Shown here piece by piece: positions 55,493-62,789 of a stretch of DNA of 64,000 nt (position 1 is the first letter of the stretch; each line of letters opens with the position of its first letter). The translations under genes were made by a program, and so were the position numbers. Below the pieces are notes generated by a model. The model was not told the DNA's origin. It saw only the letters and a list, made by a program, of their open reading frames with translations, and ran no database searches. The DNA lies in assembly GCA_035341015.1 (NCBI GenBank), contig DAOQUL010000002.1:85774-149773 (forward strand), written 5' to 3'. Source of the DNA: JAKQIM01 sp029557965 (lineage in GTDB: Bacteria; Chloroflexota; Anaerolineae; Anaerolineales; UBA4823).

Positions 55493-57457
55493 TTATACTC
55501 CTTCCCTAGAAGATTGTGGATGATGATCCCGATCATCCGGCGGGGCAGCATCTGCCAGATCTGGCTGCTGCGTCTGAAGGCCAAAACGAATGAAAGTACG
55601 CGAAGCACCCAGGGCTTTGCCCAGTTCGCGCACTGTATTTTGAAGGACCGCATCCAGGTTAACCGATCCACGCACCTGGGTAGAAATCACATTTACTGCC
55701 TGCTCACGCGCCGCGCGGCGCTGGGCCTCTTCAAGCAAGCGTGCGCTCTCTAGTGCGGGCCCAATCTGCTCAATCGTTCCTTTCACCAGGGCAGCTTCTT
55801 CAGCAGACCAAACCGCCTGGTCAGCATCGCGCCGCAGAATCAAAGTCCCCATATCCTGGCCGCGCACTACAATGGGCACTTTCAACACATGCCCATCCTT
55901 GTCATCTGCACCTGGCTGGAGCGCCAGCTTCGAGTTCAGATCAGTCGCGTCTGCCGGCTCAATTCCCATGCGGGTATAACGGAATGCAATCCCTTTATCC
56001 CGCAACCGTTTCTGCCAGGTCTGAAGGGTTTGCTGTGCATACAACCTATCTAGCTCAGACAAAGCCCTTTGGCTCTCTGTCAAAAGGTGAGCGTTTTCCA
56101 CTGCCAATGCCACCTGGTCTGCCAGGATCTGTAATGTGCTGATGTCTTCGGGTGCAAACGACGATACTTCGTTCGACTGCACGTCTAACACACCAATCAC
56201 ACGTTCACCCAGCTTAAGAGGCAGCCCCATTTCAGAACGCGTTTCGGGCAGTTCAGGATTGGGGACAAAAATATCATCCGCCCCCACATCAAAGACCACG
56301 CGCGGTTTGCCGGCACTGGCCACATAGCTGACAACCCCAGGGTCCCCCAGCCGCACCTTGTGCTGGTTGGCAACCAATCGCCTCCCGCCCTCGCTGTTGG
56401 TAGCCCGCAAGATGGCGTATTCCCCCACGTCGTCCGTCAAATAGATGCCCGCATGATAATAGCCAAAGCGATCTGAAACCAGGCGCACGCTTTCATCCAA
56501 CAAAGTCTGTACATCGCGGATACCCGCCGCCTCGCGCGCCACCTGAGCTGCCGCCTCAAGCTGAACGGTGCGCTCTGAAAGCTCCTTGGTGCGTGAAGCC
56601 ACTTGCTCTTCTAAGCTCTCAAACAATGTGCGCATCTGCACCGTCATGGCGTGCAGCGCTCGACTGAGGATGCCCAGCTCTGATTTTTCTTTTAACGGGC
56701 GGATCGCCGACCAATCCCCCTCGCTAACGCGCGCCGCCGCATCTGTGATGCGCTTGAGTGGGTTGGTCAGGCTGACGCCAAGAATAACCGCAGCCAACAG
56801 CGCAAACACAGCGCCCGTCAGGCCACTAATCAGCAGCCGCGTCCTCGCCTGGCTGGCAATCTGATCCAGCGATCGTGTGGTTGCAATGCCCGGCTGAGAG
56901 AACTCATCGATATAGGTCGTGGCAGCCACGCGCAAGTTGGTACCTTGAATAGGCACAATGACCATGAACTTCTCGCGCATCGTGTTATCCGGCTCAAGCC
57001 AGCCATAATACCCTTCAACCGCCGTGCCATCCAGAGAACGCTGGACAATCTCCCAAAAACCTGGACGAGAGGATGCCATGGTAGCCAGGTCAACCCCCAC
57101 CACAGTTGGGCTAGAATGAAAATGATTGATACCCTGATCATCGTGCACTGCGGTGTAACCGGTCTGCCCAACAGGCTGCACTGCCAGGGCCCGGAGATCA
57201 GGATTCGATTCCAGCGCGGCCGGGTCACTGAGATCAATCTCAGGGTGCAGGGTCAGATACAGGTAAAGTTGAGCAGCTACCGAAAGGGCTTTATCTCTGA
57301 TAGCCTGGCGGCCAGCTTCTTCTAAGGCTGCCTGCCCATCACTGACCGCCTGGTTGCGCATGGCCACTAAAGACTGGTTAGCCTGAAAAGCCATGAAACT
57401 CATCGCCAACAGGCCAATCAACAAGAGCGCCAGGATGATCCGTGAACGGATGCTCAT
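55493..57457 (-). CDS. Kinase-less receptor: single Cache-like sensor, HAMP, two GAF domains
   Basis: 654 residues. Membrane helices at about 7-27 and 208-228 flank a periplasmic sensor (about 30-195) with VGQTGYTAVHDDQGINHFHS and IVPIQGTNLRVAATTYIDEF, typical of single-Cache domains. HAMP (RVSEGDWSAIRPLKEKSELG) leads to GAF1 of the first subtype (YYHAGIYLTDD, TNSEGGRRLVANQHKV, RVVFDVGADDIFV). Domain 2 begins with QTWQKRLRDKGIAFRYT. The half-GAF (STQVRGSVNLDAVLQNTV) and an acidic His-containing tail end the protein. No output domain. AGGAGG lies upstream, and the ATG overlaps the previous gene by 4 bases (ATGA). Confidence 0.9.
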   Translation of the reverse strand: MSIRSRIILALLLIGLLAMSFMAFQANQSLVAMRNQAVSDGQAALEEAGRQAIRDKALSVAAQLYLYLTLHPEIDLSDPAALESNPDLRALAVQPVGQTGYTAVHDDQGINHFHSSPTVVGVDLATMASSRPGFWEIVQRSLDGTAVEGYYGWLEPDNTMREKFMVIVPIQGTNLRVAATTYIDEFSQPGIATTRSLDQIASQARTRLLISGLTGAVFALLAAVILGVSLTNPLKRITDAAARVSEGDWSAIRPLKEKSELGILSRALHAMTVQMRTLFESLEEQVASRTKELSERTVQLEAAAQVAREAAGIRDVQTLLDESVRLVSDRFGYYHAGIYLTDDVGEYAILRATNSEGGRRLVANQHKVRLGDPGVVSYVASAGKPRVVFDVGADDIFVPNPELPETRSEMGLPLKLGERVIGVLDVQSNEVSSFAPEDISTLQILADQVALAVENAHLLTESQRALSELDRLYAQQTLQTWQKRLRDKGIAFRYTRMGIEPADATDLNSKLALQPGADDKDGHVLKVPIVVRGQDMGTLILRRDADQAVWSAEEAALVKGTIEQIGPALESARLLEEAQRRAAREQAVNVISTQVRGSVNLDAVLQNTVRELGKALGASRTFIRFGLQTQQPDLADAAPPDDRDHHPQSSREGV

Positions 57458-59178
57458 TCCTCTACCTCCTGCGCAGGTGCGATACTCAACATGATGTTGC
57501 CGTCTGCAGCGCCCAGAGCTCGCCCCAATTCATTCAAAGTGGTACGCAAGATCGTATCCACATCTGTGGTAGAGCGTGCCTTTTGCACAATATCCGCCAC
57601 CAGGCGCTCTTGCCCGGCACGCCGTTGGGTCTCTTCCAACAAGCGCACATTTTCCATAGCCAATGCCGCCTGGGTGGCAACCTGCTCCACCAGCTCCAAG
57701 TCTTCTGGCAGCAGCGAATTCCGCTCCACATCCAGGCTGATGTTGCCGATCACCTGCTCACGCAGTGTAAGCGAAACCTCGATCGGGGCATAATCGACCG
57801 GGTCGGTGGCATGCGCCCGCCCTTCCAACTGCTGATTAACAAAGGTGTACTCGGGTTGAGCCCCTGCTTGCCCACCCTTGGTCCAGGCCTGCACCACATA
57901 TTGGCGGTTCAAGGCCCGAATCTCTTCCAGGTTGCTCTGCTCTTGTTGGAACAGGCGTGCATTTTGAAGCGCGGTTGCCAGGCTGTCAGCAATACCTTGC
58001 AGCACGATCACATCGTCTTCATCAAATGCCTCTTGCTGTGCTGATTGAACCGTCATCGCGCCAAAAACCTGGTCGCCGCTCATCAAAGGCAGCGCCATCT
58101 CAGAGTGGGTGTTAGGCAGCAAGGGGTTGCTAAAGCGCACAGCATCCGCGCCAACATCCAGGGCGATGCGCGGTTTGCGGTTAGCAATCGTCCAGCCAAT
58201 CATCGATGCCCCACCAATCGGCAGTTGGTGGTTGGCAGCCATCATCTGTTGTCCGGGCTCACCCGTACCGGCTCTCAAGACCGCGTACTCATTGCGGTCA
58301 TCCAACAAGAATACGCCCACGTAATACAGGTCAAAGCGAGCGCGCACCAGGTCGGCCATTTGCTGCAGCAGCACATTAGGGTCTAGCACTGCACTGATTG
58401 AACGGGATATCTCGGCTGCGGTGCGGATCTGCACCATGCGGCGGTCTAACTCACGCGTCCGCTGATCAAGCTGCTGACGATCGCCCGCCAACTCATCTGC
58501 CAGGTCCTTGGTCTTCTCAAGACTAGAACTCAGTCCATCAATCAGCACAACCAGCGAGATCACCACCAACAACGCAATGGTCAAAAATACTGCGCTAGAG
58601 CTGAGCCAATCCCAAAATACTCCGGTCTCTAAAGCCGCCCCCGCAGGTGGAAGCGGCAGCCAACCCTGGTTGAATGCCAATCCAATTACAACCAGGGTGA
58701 GGGCACTCAACACCATTGCGACAACACCTGAGGTCATGCCCAGCAAAATGCCCGTCAATGCCGCAAAACCCATCATCCAAACACGGGCATTCCCACTGAT
58801 CCCATCCTGAACCGCGGCCACAATGCCCAGCAGGTAAGGCACTGCCAGGATGCCATATGCCCGTAAGGAATAAGGCAGTTTACGGCCCAACGCCATTGCC
58901 AAGACCCAACCAAAGGCCAGCAGATAGATGCCTACCTGGAGGTAGTTACCCGCCGGGATATCGGTCACCAGGTTGATCACCATGGTGATCAACCCCGCAA
59001 TGACACTGCCAAACAAGATCAGGTTTAAGATGCGCTCACGCAGCAGCGGCAGGTTGGTGACGGAGGCTAAAGAACGCTCACTTAACCGATCACGTAGATT
59101 AACGCCGCTGGCAAAAGGAGATTGGTCGACATCCGATCCCGAATGACCAGCGTTACGGCGGAAATAAGGTCGCTTCAT
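57454..59178 (-). CDS. Kinase-less receptor: 6TM module, coiled coil, two GAF domains, no HAMP
   Basis: 574 residues. A polar head (1-45) is followed by about six closely spaced membrane segments (48-215) with almost no periplasmic loops, so any stimulus would be sensed within the membrane. A coiled coil (about 215-255) replaces HAMP. GAF1 is of the second subtype (YYVGVFLLDD, RAGTGEPGQQMMAANHQL, MIGWTIAN, RIALDVGADAVRF). Domain 2 carries a shortened linker motif (VVQAWTKGGQAGAQPEYTF). The half-GAF (VQKARSTTDVDTILRTTL) ends the protein. No output domain. The start lies 3 bases after the stop of the upstream gene, with GGGAG 9 bases before the ATG. The 6TM part resembles those of the Cache-bearing receptors downstream only in outline. 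Confidence 0.88.
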   Translation of the reverse strand: MKRPYFRRNAGHSGSDVDQSPFASGVNLRDRLSERSLASVTNLPLLRERILNLILFGSVIAGLITMVINLVTDIPAGNYLQVGIYLLAFGWVLAMALGRKLPYSLRAYGILAVPYLLGIVAAVQDGISGNARVWMMGFAALTGILLGMTSGVVAMVLSALTLVVIGLAFNQGWLPLPPAGAALETGVFWDWLSSSAVFLTIALLVVISLVVLIDGLSSSLEKTKDLADELAGDRQQLDQRTRELDRRMVQIRTAAEISRSISAVLDPNVLLQQMADLVRARFDLYYVGVFLLDDRNEYAVLRAGTGEPGQQMMAANHQLPIGGASMIGWTIANRKPRIALDVGADAVRFSNPLLPNTHSEMALPLMSGDQVFGAMTVQSAQQEAFDEDDVIVLQGIADSLATALQNARLFQQEQSNLEEIRALNRQYVVQAWTKGGQAGAQPEYTFVNQQLEGRAHATDPVDYAPIEVSLTLREQVIGNISLDVERNSLLPEDLELVEQVATQAALAMENVRLLEETQRRAGQERLVADIVQKARSTTDVDTILRTTLNELGRALGAADGNIMLSIAPAQEVEE

Positions 59179-59181
59179 GAT

Positions 59182-61671
59182 CTACGCTCCCTGAAGTGGC
59201 AGATCGGTTTCATCGGAAGAAGGAGGAACATCATCAGAGGCGGCCTGCACATCAGGTTCACCATCTGGATGCAGTTCTTCTGGCGTCATACCGTTCTCCG
59301 GCGATTCAGAGACCGCCAAGAGAGTTTCATCAACGGGCATTTGGTCTTGCTCTTCAATGGCAGTCTCAGGTTGCGAAATGCCAATTCGAATATCTGCGCG
59401 GCGTGCCCCCAAGGCCAGGCTCAGCTCACGCGCAGTTGTCTGCAGGATGGTATCCAGGTTGGGAGATGAACGGATCTTATTGGTAATATCATACAACAAC
59501 CGCTGGCGCGCGCCCTGGCGATAGGTGCCCTCAAGCAAACGGGCATTTCGGATGGCAACAGCCACTTGCGAGGCCAGGGTCATCAAGAGCCGTTTATCGT
59601 CCTCGTCAAAGCGGCCTTCATGTTCCAGGTCTTGCACAATGATGGCGCCGATGACATCACCACTCACCAGGAGCGGAACACCCAACCAAGATTTGGCCGG
59701 TGCACCTACCAGCTTGGCTCCCATCTCACGCGTTCTTCTCTCGGTGTCTTCAACAAGCATCAGCGGTTGGCGAGTGCGGATCAAGATCGAGGTAAGCCCC
59801 TCGCCAAGCGGGAAGGCCGGCACGCTGCGTACATCCTTGTTGTCGTACAGATAAGGAATTTCAATCTTATCCGTCACATTGTCATAGGTGGCAATGGCAA
59901 AATTGACAGACCCCATCACGTTATCCACCTCACGGTGGATAACACCGTAAAATGCATTCAGGTCTGTTTCAACCGATACCGCCTGGCTGATGGCGTTCAA
60001 AGTCTGCAAAGCCGCCAGGCGTTTTTCCAGGCGCTGCGAGGCGTGAACTTTCTCAAGGGCCGTAGTGGTCAACTCGGTCAGGCTGGCATACGATTGGAGC
60101 TGGGTTGAAGCCGTGGTACCAACACTGCCACTGACATTCAGGTTCTCTTGCCGCGAGGCAAGGATCATCAGATGATTGACCTGCACCGGCAGCGAGGCAT
60201 CACCCTGGTCGTTGACCGGCTGAGAGCCTGTGGCAGCCCCGTGCGTGCGGCTGCGCCCGAAAATGATCGCCAGCGATTTATAACCCGCCTGGCGCACTGG
60301 GTCCACTAAGACCGACGGGATATCCTGGTTGGTGCCTTCTGCGCTCAACGAATTGATCACCAGGTAGGGCTCATCGCGCATTGCCAGGCGAGAGATTTCC
60401 TCGTAGCTTAATTGTGACAGTTCTGGATAGGCAGGGGGCTTGCTTGTCAGGCCCCATTCAGCCAACGAGGCCGCCTGCTTGGGTTCGCTCATGGCAACCA
60501 GGCGCAAAGCAGTCCGCTCGACAAAGAACAAGGCCGTGAAATACGGCGCGCGCTCAAGCGTATCGCTGACGACCTGAATCACTTCATGTGGGCGTCCAGC
60601 ACGCGCCAGTTGGTAAGAAGCATAATAAAGGCTCGAAAGTTCATCCAGGCTGGATTGGGCCGCCGCCAGCAAGCGGAAGTTCTGGATCACCGCGGCAATA
60701 TGATTCGCAATGGTCTGCAAGACCGCAATGGCCTCGGCATCAAACGCATTGGGCTGGGTATGTTGGATATCCAGCACACCCAACAGCTTATCGGTGATCA
60801 GAATGGGGATGGTAACTTCAGAACGTGTCTCGGGGAGCAGGTCATCTTTGAGATAATAAAATTCTTCGTTTACGTCGGCAGCTACGCGCGGCATACGGTT
60901 CGCCATTACCCACCCAACCATTGAACGCGAGCCCGATTCAATGCGCGAGATCGGCGTACGCGGCGATCGATAAGATGGCGACTGCCCAGCCCCTGAGGCG
61001 CTAGAACCATTGGCTGTGCGGATGGCTGGCGTGGGTCCAGCAGTCTCTGCCAGATAGGCCGAGCGCTCTGATTCATCGGCTATAAATACAGCCGCCTGAT
61101 AATAGCCAAACCGGTCAACCAACAGCTTGGTGGTGCGGCGGAGCAAGTCGGTGAGGTTAGGGGCTGTGATCGCCAATTGCGTTACTTCAGCAGCAGTGCG
61201 GATTTGAAGCAGGCGACGCTCAAGGTCTTGCGTACGCTGCTGGACGCGCTGCTCAAGCTGGCGGTTGGTCTCTTGCAAAGCAGTATGGAGGCTGGAAAGC
61301 TGGCGGGTAACCGCACGGTCCAGGGTCTGGCGATCCACCAATCCTAGTTCAACCAGGGCCTCACCCAACAAAAGGCGGCGAGCAGGGGCCTGCGATTTCT
61401 GGTGTGCCAGGGCTTGTTCAAGGCCGGCCGGCGAGAGGGCACCAGTCTCAACCAAATAGTCACCGAGACGCTGTACAAGCGTTTCAGGGCGGTCTTGAGA
61501 AATTGCCGGTGAAGCCTCGGTCGAGGGGCGAACCGCATCCACCTGGGGTGCTGCGTCCGGCGGAGTCGATTGATCCGGAGGAGAATATGGGGGCGTGGGT
61601 TGGGGAATTAGAGGCTGACCAGTGTCATCAGTAGACGAAGAAGAAACGGGGGCAGTTTTTTTTCTTGGCAT
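59182..61671 (-). CDS. Soluble GAF protein with N-terminal MshEN-like domain
   Basis: 829 residues from the ATG at 61671 (5 bases after the upstream stop). No membrane segment is seen. A Pro/Ser-rich head (1-60) precedes two copies of the MshEN signature: RLG..LV..G.L, then L...L..Q (68-91), and LG..LV..GLV, then L...V..Q (102-124). This module binds c-di-GMP in MshE and related ATPases. A coiled coil (about 125-165) leads to a GAF domain with a Ser/Gly-rich insertion near 215-245, then a diverged GAF (about 370-580), a third GAF (about 610-760) and a terminal half-GAF (TNKIRSSPNLDTILQTTA). No output domain. Whether the MshEN copies still bind c-di-GMP is unknown: the Arg of the second copy is Leu. 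Confidence 0.85.
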   Translation of the reverse strand: MPRKKTAPVSSSSTDDTGQPLIPQPTPPYSPPDQSTPPDAAPQVDAVRPSTEASPAISQDRPETLVQRLGDYLVETGALSPAGLEQALAHQKSQAPARRLLLGEALVELGLVDRQTLDRAVTRQLSSLHTALQETNRQLEQRVQQRTQDLERRLLQIRTAAEVTQLAITAPNLTDLLRRTTKLLVDRFGYYQAAVFIADESERSAYLAETAGPTPAIRTANGSSASGAGQSPSYRSPRTPISRIESGSRSMVGWVMANRMPRVAADVNEEFYYLKDDLLPETRSEVTIPILITDKLLGVLDIQHTQPNAFDAEAIAVLQTIANHIAAVIQNFRLLAAAQSSLDELSSLYYASYQLARAGRPHEVIQVVSDTLERAPYFTALFFVERTALRLVAMSEPKQAASLAEWGLTSKPPAYPELSQLSYEEISRLAMRDEPYLVINSLSAEGTNQDIPSVLVDPVRQAGYKSLAIIFGRSRTHGAATGSQPVNDQGDASLPVQVNHLMILASRQENLNVSGSVGTTASTQLQSYASLTELTTTALEKVHASQRLEKRLAALQTLNAISQAVSVETDLNAFYGVIHREVDNVMGSVNFAIATYDNVTDKIEIPYLYDNKDVRSVPAFPLGEGLTSILIRTRQPLMLVEDTERRTREMGAKLVGAPAKSWLGVPLLVSGDVIGAIIVQDLEHEGRFDEDDKRLLMTLASQVAVAIRNARLLEGTYRQGARQRLLYDITNKIRSSPNLDTILQTTARELSLALGARRADIRIGISQPETAIEEQDQMPVDETLLAVSESPENGMTPEELHPDGEPDVQAASDDVPPSSDETDLPLQGA

Positions 61672-61676
61672 AGGGT

Positions 61677-62129
61677 TTAGTTCAATTCCCAAACCGCTTC
61701 TCCAGCAAGGATACGGCGGATTTGGTCAGGGAACCGATCCATATCCAGCGGTTTGGCCAGGAAACCATCGAAGCCAGCACCGCGGGCTTTGTTGATCTGC
61801 TCTACACTGGCCTCAGCCGTAACGGCGACGACCAGGGTATCTTTGAGAGCAGGAGAGGCGCGGATCTTGCGCAGCGCGCCGTACCCGTCTTCATACGGCA
61901 GGCGAATATCCATGAGGATTAAGTCCAGGCGTGGAAGTGTATCGGCGTATTCCACCACTTCGTAGCCAGAGGTTTTCCATTCGCAATGGATGCCCATGTA
62001 GCCAAGCATACGAGCAATCAGAACAAAGTTAGAGACATTATCCTCAACCACCAAAACAGTGGTGTCTTTGGGAATGGCAGCTTTGCCCTGGCCTTGGCCT
62101 TCTTGGGGCGTTTCAGCGGCATTAAACAC
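61677..62129 (-). CDS. Stand-alone response-regulator receiver
   Basis: 150 residues: a Gly/Gln-rich head (1-20) and one receiver domain with acidic pair Glu29-Asp30 (VLVVEDN), phosphoacceptor Asp74 (LILMDIRLPYEDG), Thr in AVTAEAS and Lys in LAKPLDM. There is no output domain, as in CheY-, DivK- or Spo0F-type shuttles. It starts at GTG 62129 with AGAGGTGGGAC upstream and overlaps the preceding receiver gene by 8 bases (GTGTTTAA). The phosphate donor is probably the hybrid kinase encoded 30 kb downstream in the same run (inference). Confidence 0.92.
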   Translation of the reverse strand: MFNAAETPQEGQGQGKAAIPKDTTVLVVEDNVSNFVLIARMLGYMGIHCEWKTSGYEVVEYADTLPRLDLILMDIRLPYEDGYGALRKIRASPALKDTLVVAVTAEASVEQINKARGAGFDGFLAKPLDMDRFPDQIRRILAGEAVWELN

Positions 62130-62508
62130 GTCCCACCTCTTTCAGATAGCGCAGGATCTGCTGCGGCAGCGCATCCACGTCAATTGGTTTTTGGATATAA
62201 CCGTCGCAGCCAGCTTCTAGTGTGCGCTCGCGGTCGCCTTTCATCACATTGGCAGTGAGGGCAATAATGGGAACACCGTTGAGACGAGGATTTTCTCGCA
62301 AGCGAGCAGTGAGGGTATAACCATCCACATCCGGCATGTTGATGTCCATCAAGATCAGATCAGGACGCATCGCATCGATGGCTTCAAAAGCCTTCGATGC
62401 AGAGTCGGCTTCTACCACATTGAAGTCTTCGGCCATCAATATGCGCCGGACAAGCATGCGGTTCTCGGGGTTATCTTCAACATACAGAATAGTGATTTCT
62501 TCCATCAT
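62122..62508 (-). CDS. Stand-alone response-regulator receiver (first gene of the sensor-array run)
   Basis: 128 residues, a single receiver domain of DivK/CheY length. It has YVEDN (Glu11-Asp12), phosphoacceptor Asp55 (LILMDINMPDVDG), Thr in ALTANVM and Lys in IQKPIDV. It resembles the polar-differentiation-type receivers that act by protein contact alone. Two adjacent ATG codons open the gene; GGGTGA lies 5 bases before the first. A predicted extended -10 promoter lies about 30 bases upstream. It is the first gene of the 19-gene run. With the next gene it provides two freely diffusing phosphoryl acceptors. Confidence 0.92.
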   Translation of the reverse strand: MMEEITILYVEDNPENRMLVRRILMAEDFNVVEADSASKAFEAIDAMRPDLILMDINMPDVDGYTLTARLRENPRLNGVPIIALTANVMKGDRERTLEAGCDGYIQKPIDVDALPQQILRYLKEVGRV

Positions 62509-62539
62509 CGTTTCACCCGATCAGGGTCCTCAATAATCC

Positions 62540-62548
62540 ATTCTAGCA
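62540..62548 (-). promoter_or_regulatory. Predicted extended -10 promoter of the sensor-array run
   Basis: On the - strand the sequence reads TGCTAGAAT, an extended -10 with a 5/6 match to TATAAT. It would give a leader of about 25 bases before the ATG at 62508. No convincing -35 hexamer was found at 16-18 bases. Read-through from the upstream tRNA gene is an alternative source of transcription. Confidence 0.45.
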
Positions 62549-62626
62549 TTGATGGCATAGCAGTACGTAACACAACCATTACAAATGATCGCTAAACGTT
62601 ACGACTCAGCAACTTTGATAACAAAC

Positions 62627-62663
62627 GCGGCAGAGCTGCCCCCCGCCTGGACAACCCTGCCGC
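62627..62663 (-). terminator. Possible weak terminator downstream of tRNA-Gly
   Basis: Perfect 7-base inverted repeat (GCGGCAG/CTGCCGC, arms 62657-62663 and 62627-62633) with a 23-base loop. On the - strand it is followed by a short T-rich stretch (GTTTGTTATC). The loop is long and the T tract poor, so termination may be partial. Confidence 0.3.
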
Positions 62664-62675
62664 CTTGTATCACTG

Positions 62676-62747
62676 AGCGGGTGATGGGATTCGAACCCAC
62701 GAATGGTAGCTTGGGAAGCTACTGCCTTACCACTTGGCAACACCCGC
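62676..62747 (-). tRNA. tRNA-Gly, anticodon CCC
   Basis: A complete 72-base cloverleaf. The acceptor stem GCGGGTG pairs with CACCCGC. The D arm is GCC/GGC with AAGTGGTAA in the loop. The anticodon stem GTAGC/GCTAC carries the loop TTCCCAA, giving anticodon CCC. The variable loop has five bases, and the T arm has the TTCGAAT loop. The discriminator base is U, as usual for bacterial glycine tRNA. CCA is not encoded. It reads GGG codons. Confidence 0.97.
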
Positions 62748-62759
62748 GCTGTAAGTCAA

Positions 62760-62789
62760 ATTATACACTGTGCCCCCCTACTTTGTCAA
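62760..62789 (-). promoter_or_regulatory. Consensus sigma-70 promoter of tRNA-Gly
   Basis: On the - strand a perfect TTGACA (62784-62789) and a perfect TATAAT (62760-62765) are separated by 18 bases. Transcription would start near 62753, about six bases before the mature tRNA 5' end. The -35 element lies inside the last codons of the adjoining membrane-protein gene. Confidence 0.85.

Noticed and set aside
32680..59178. Methyl-accepting chemotaxis receptors
   Set aside because: Cache and HAMP domains are present, but the long helical signalling hairpin and the CheA/CheW contact tip are absent, and no che genes are in the window.
32680..61671. Phytochrome or bacteriophytochrome photoreceptors
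   Set aside because: GAF signatures are phytochrome-like in outline, but there is no PAS-GAF-PHY order and no chromophore-binding cysteine.
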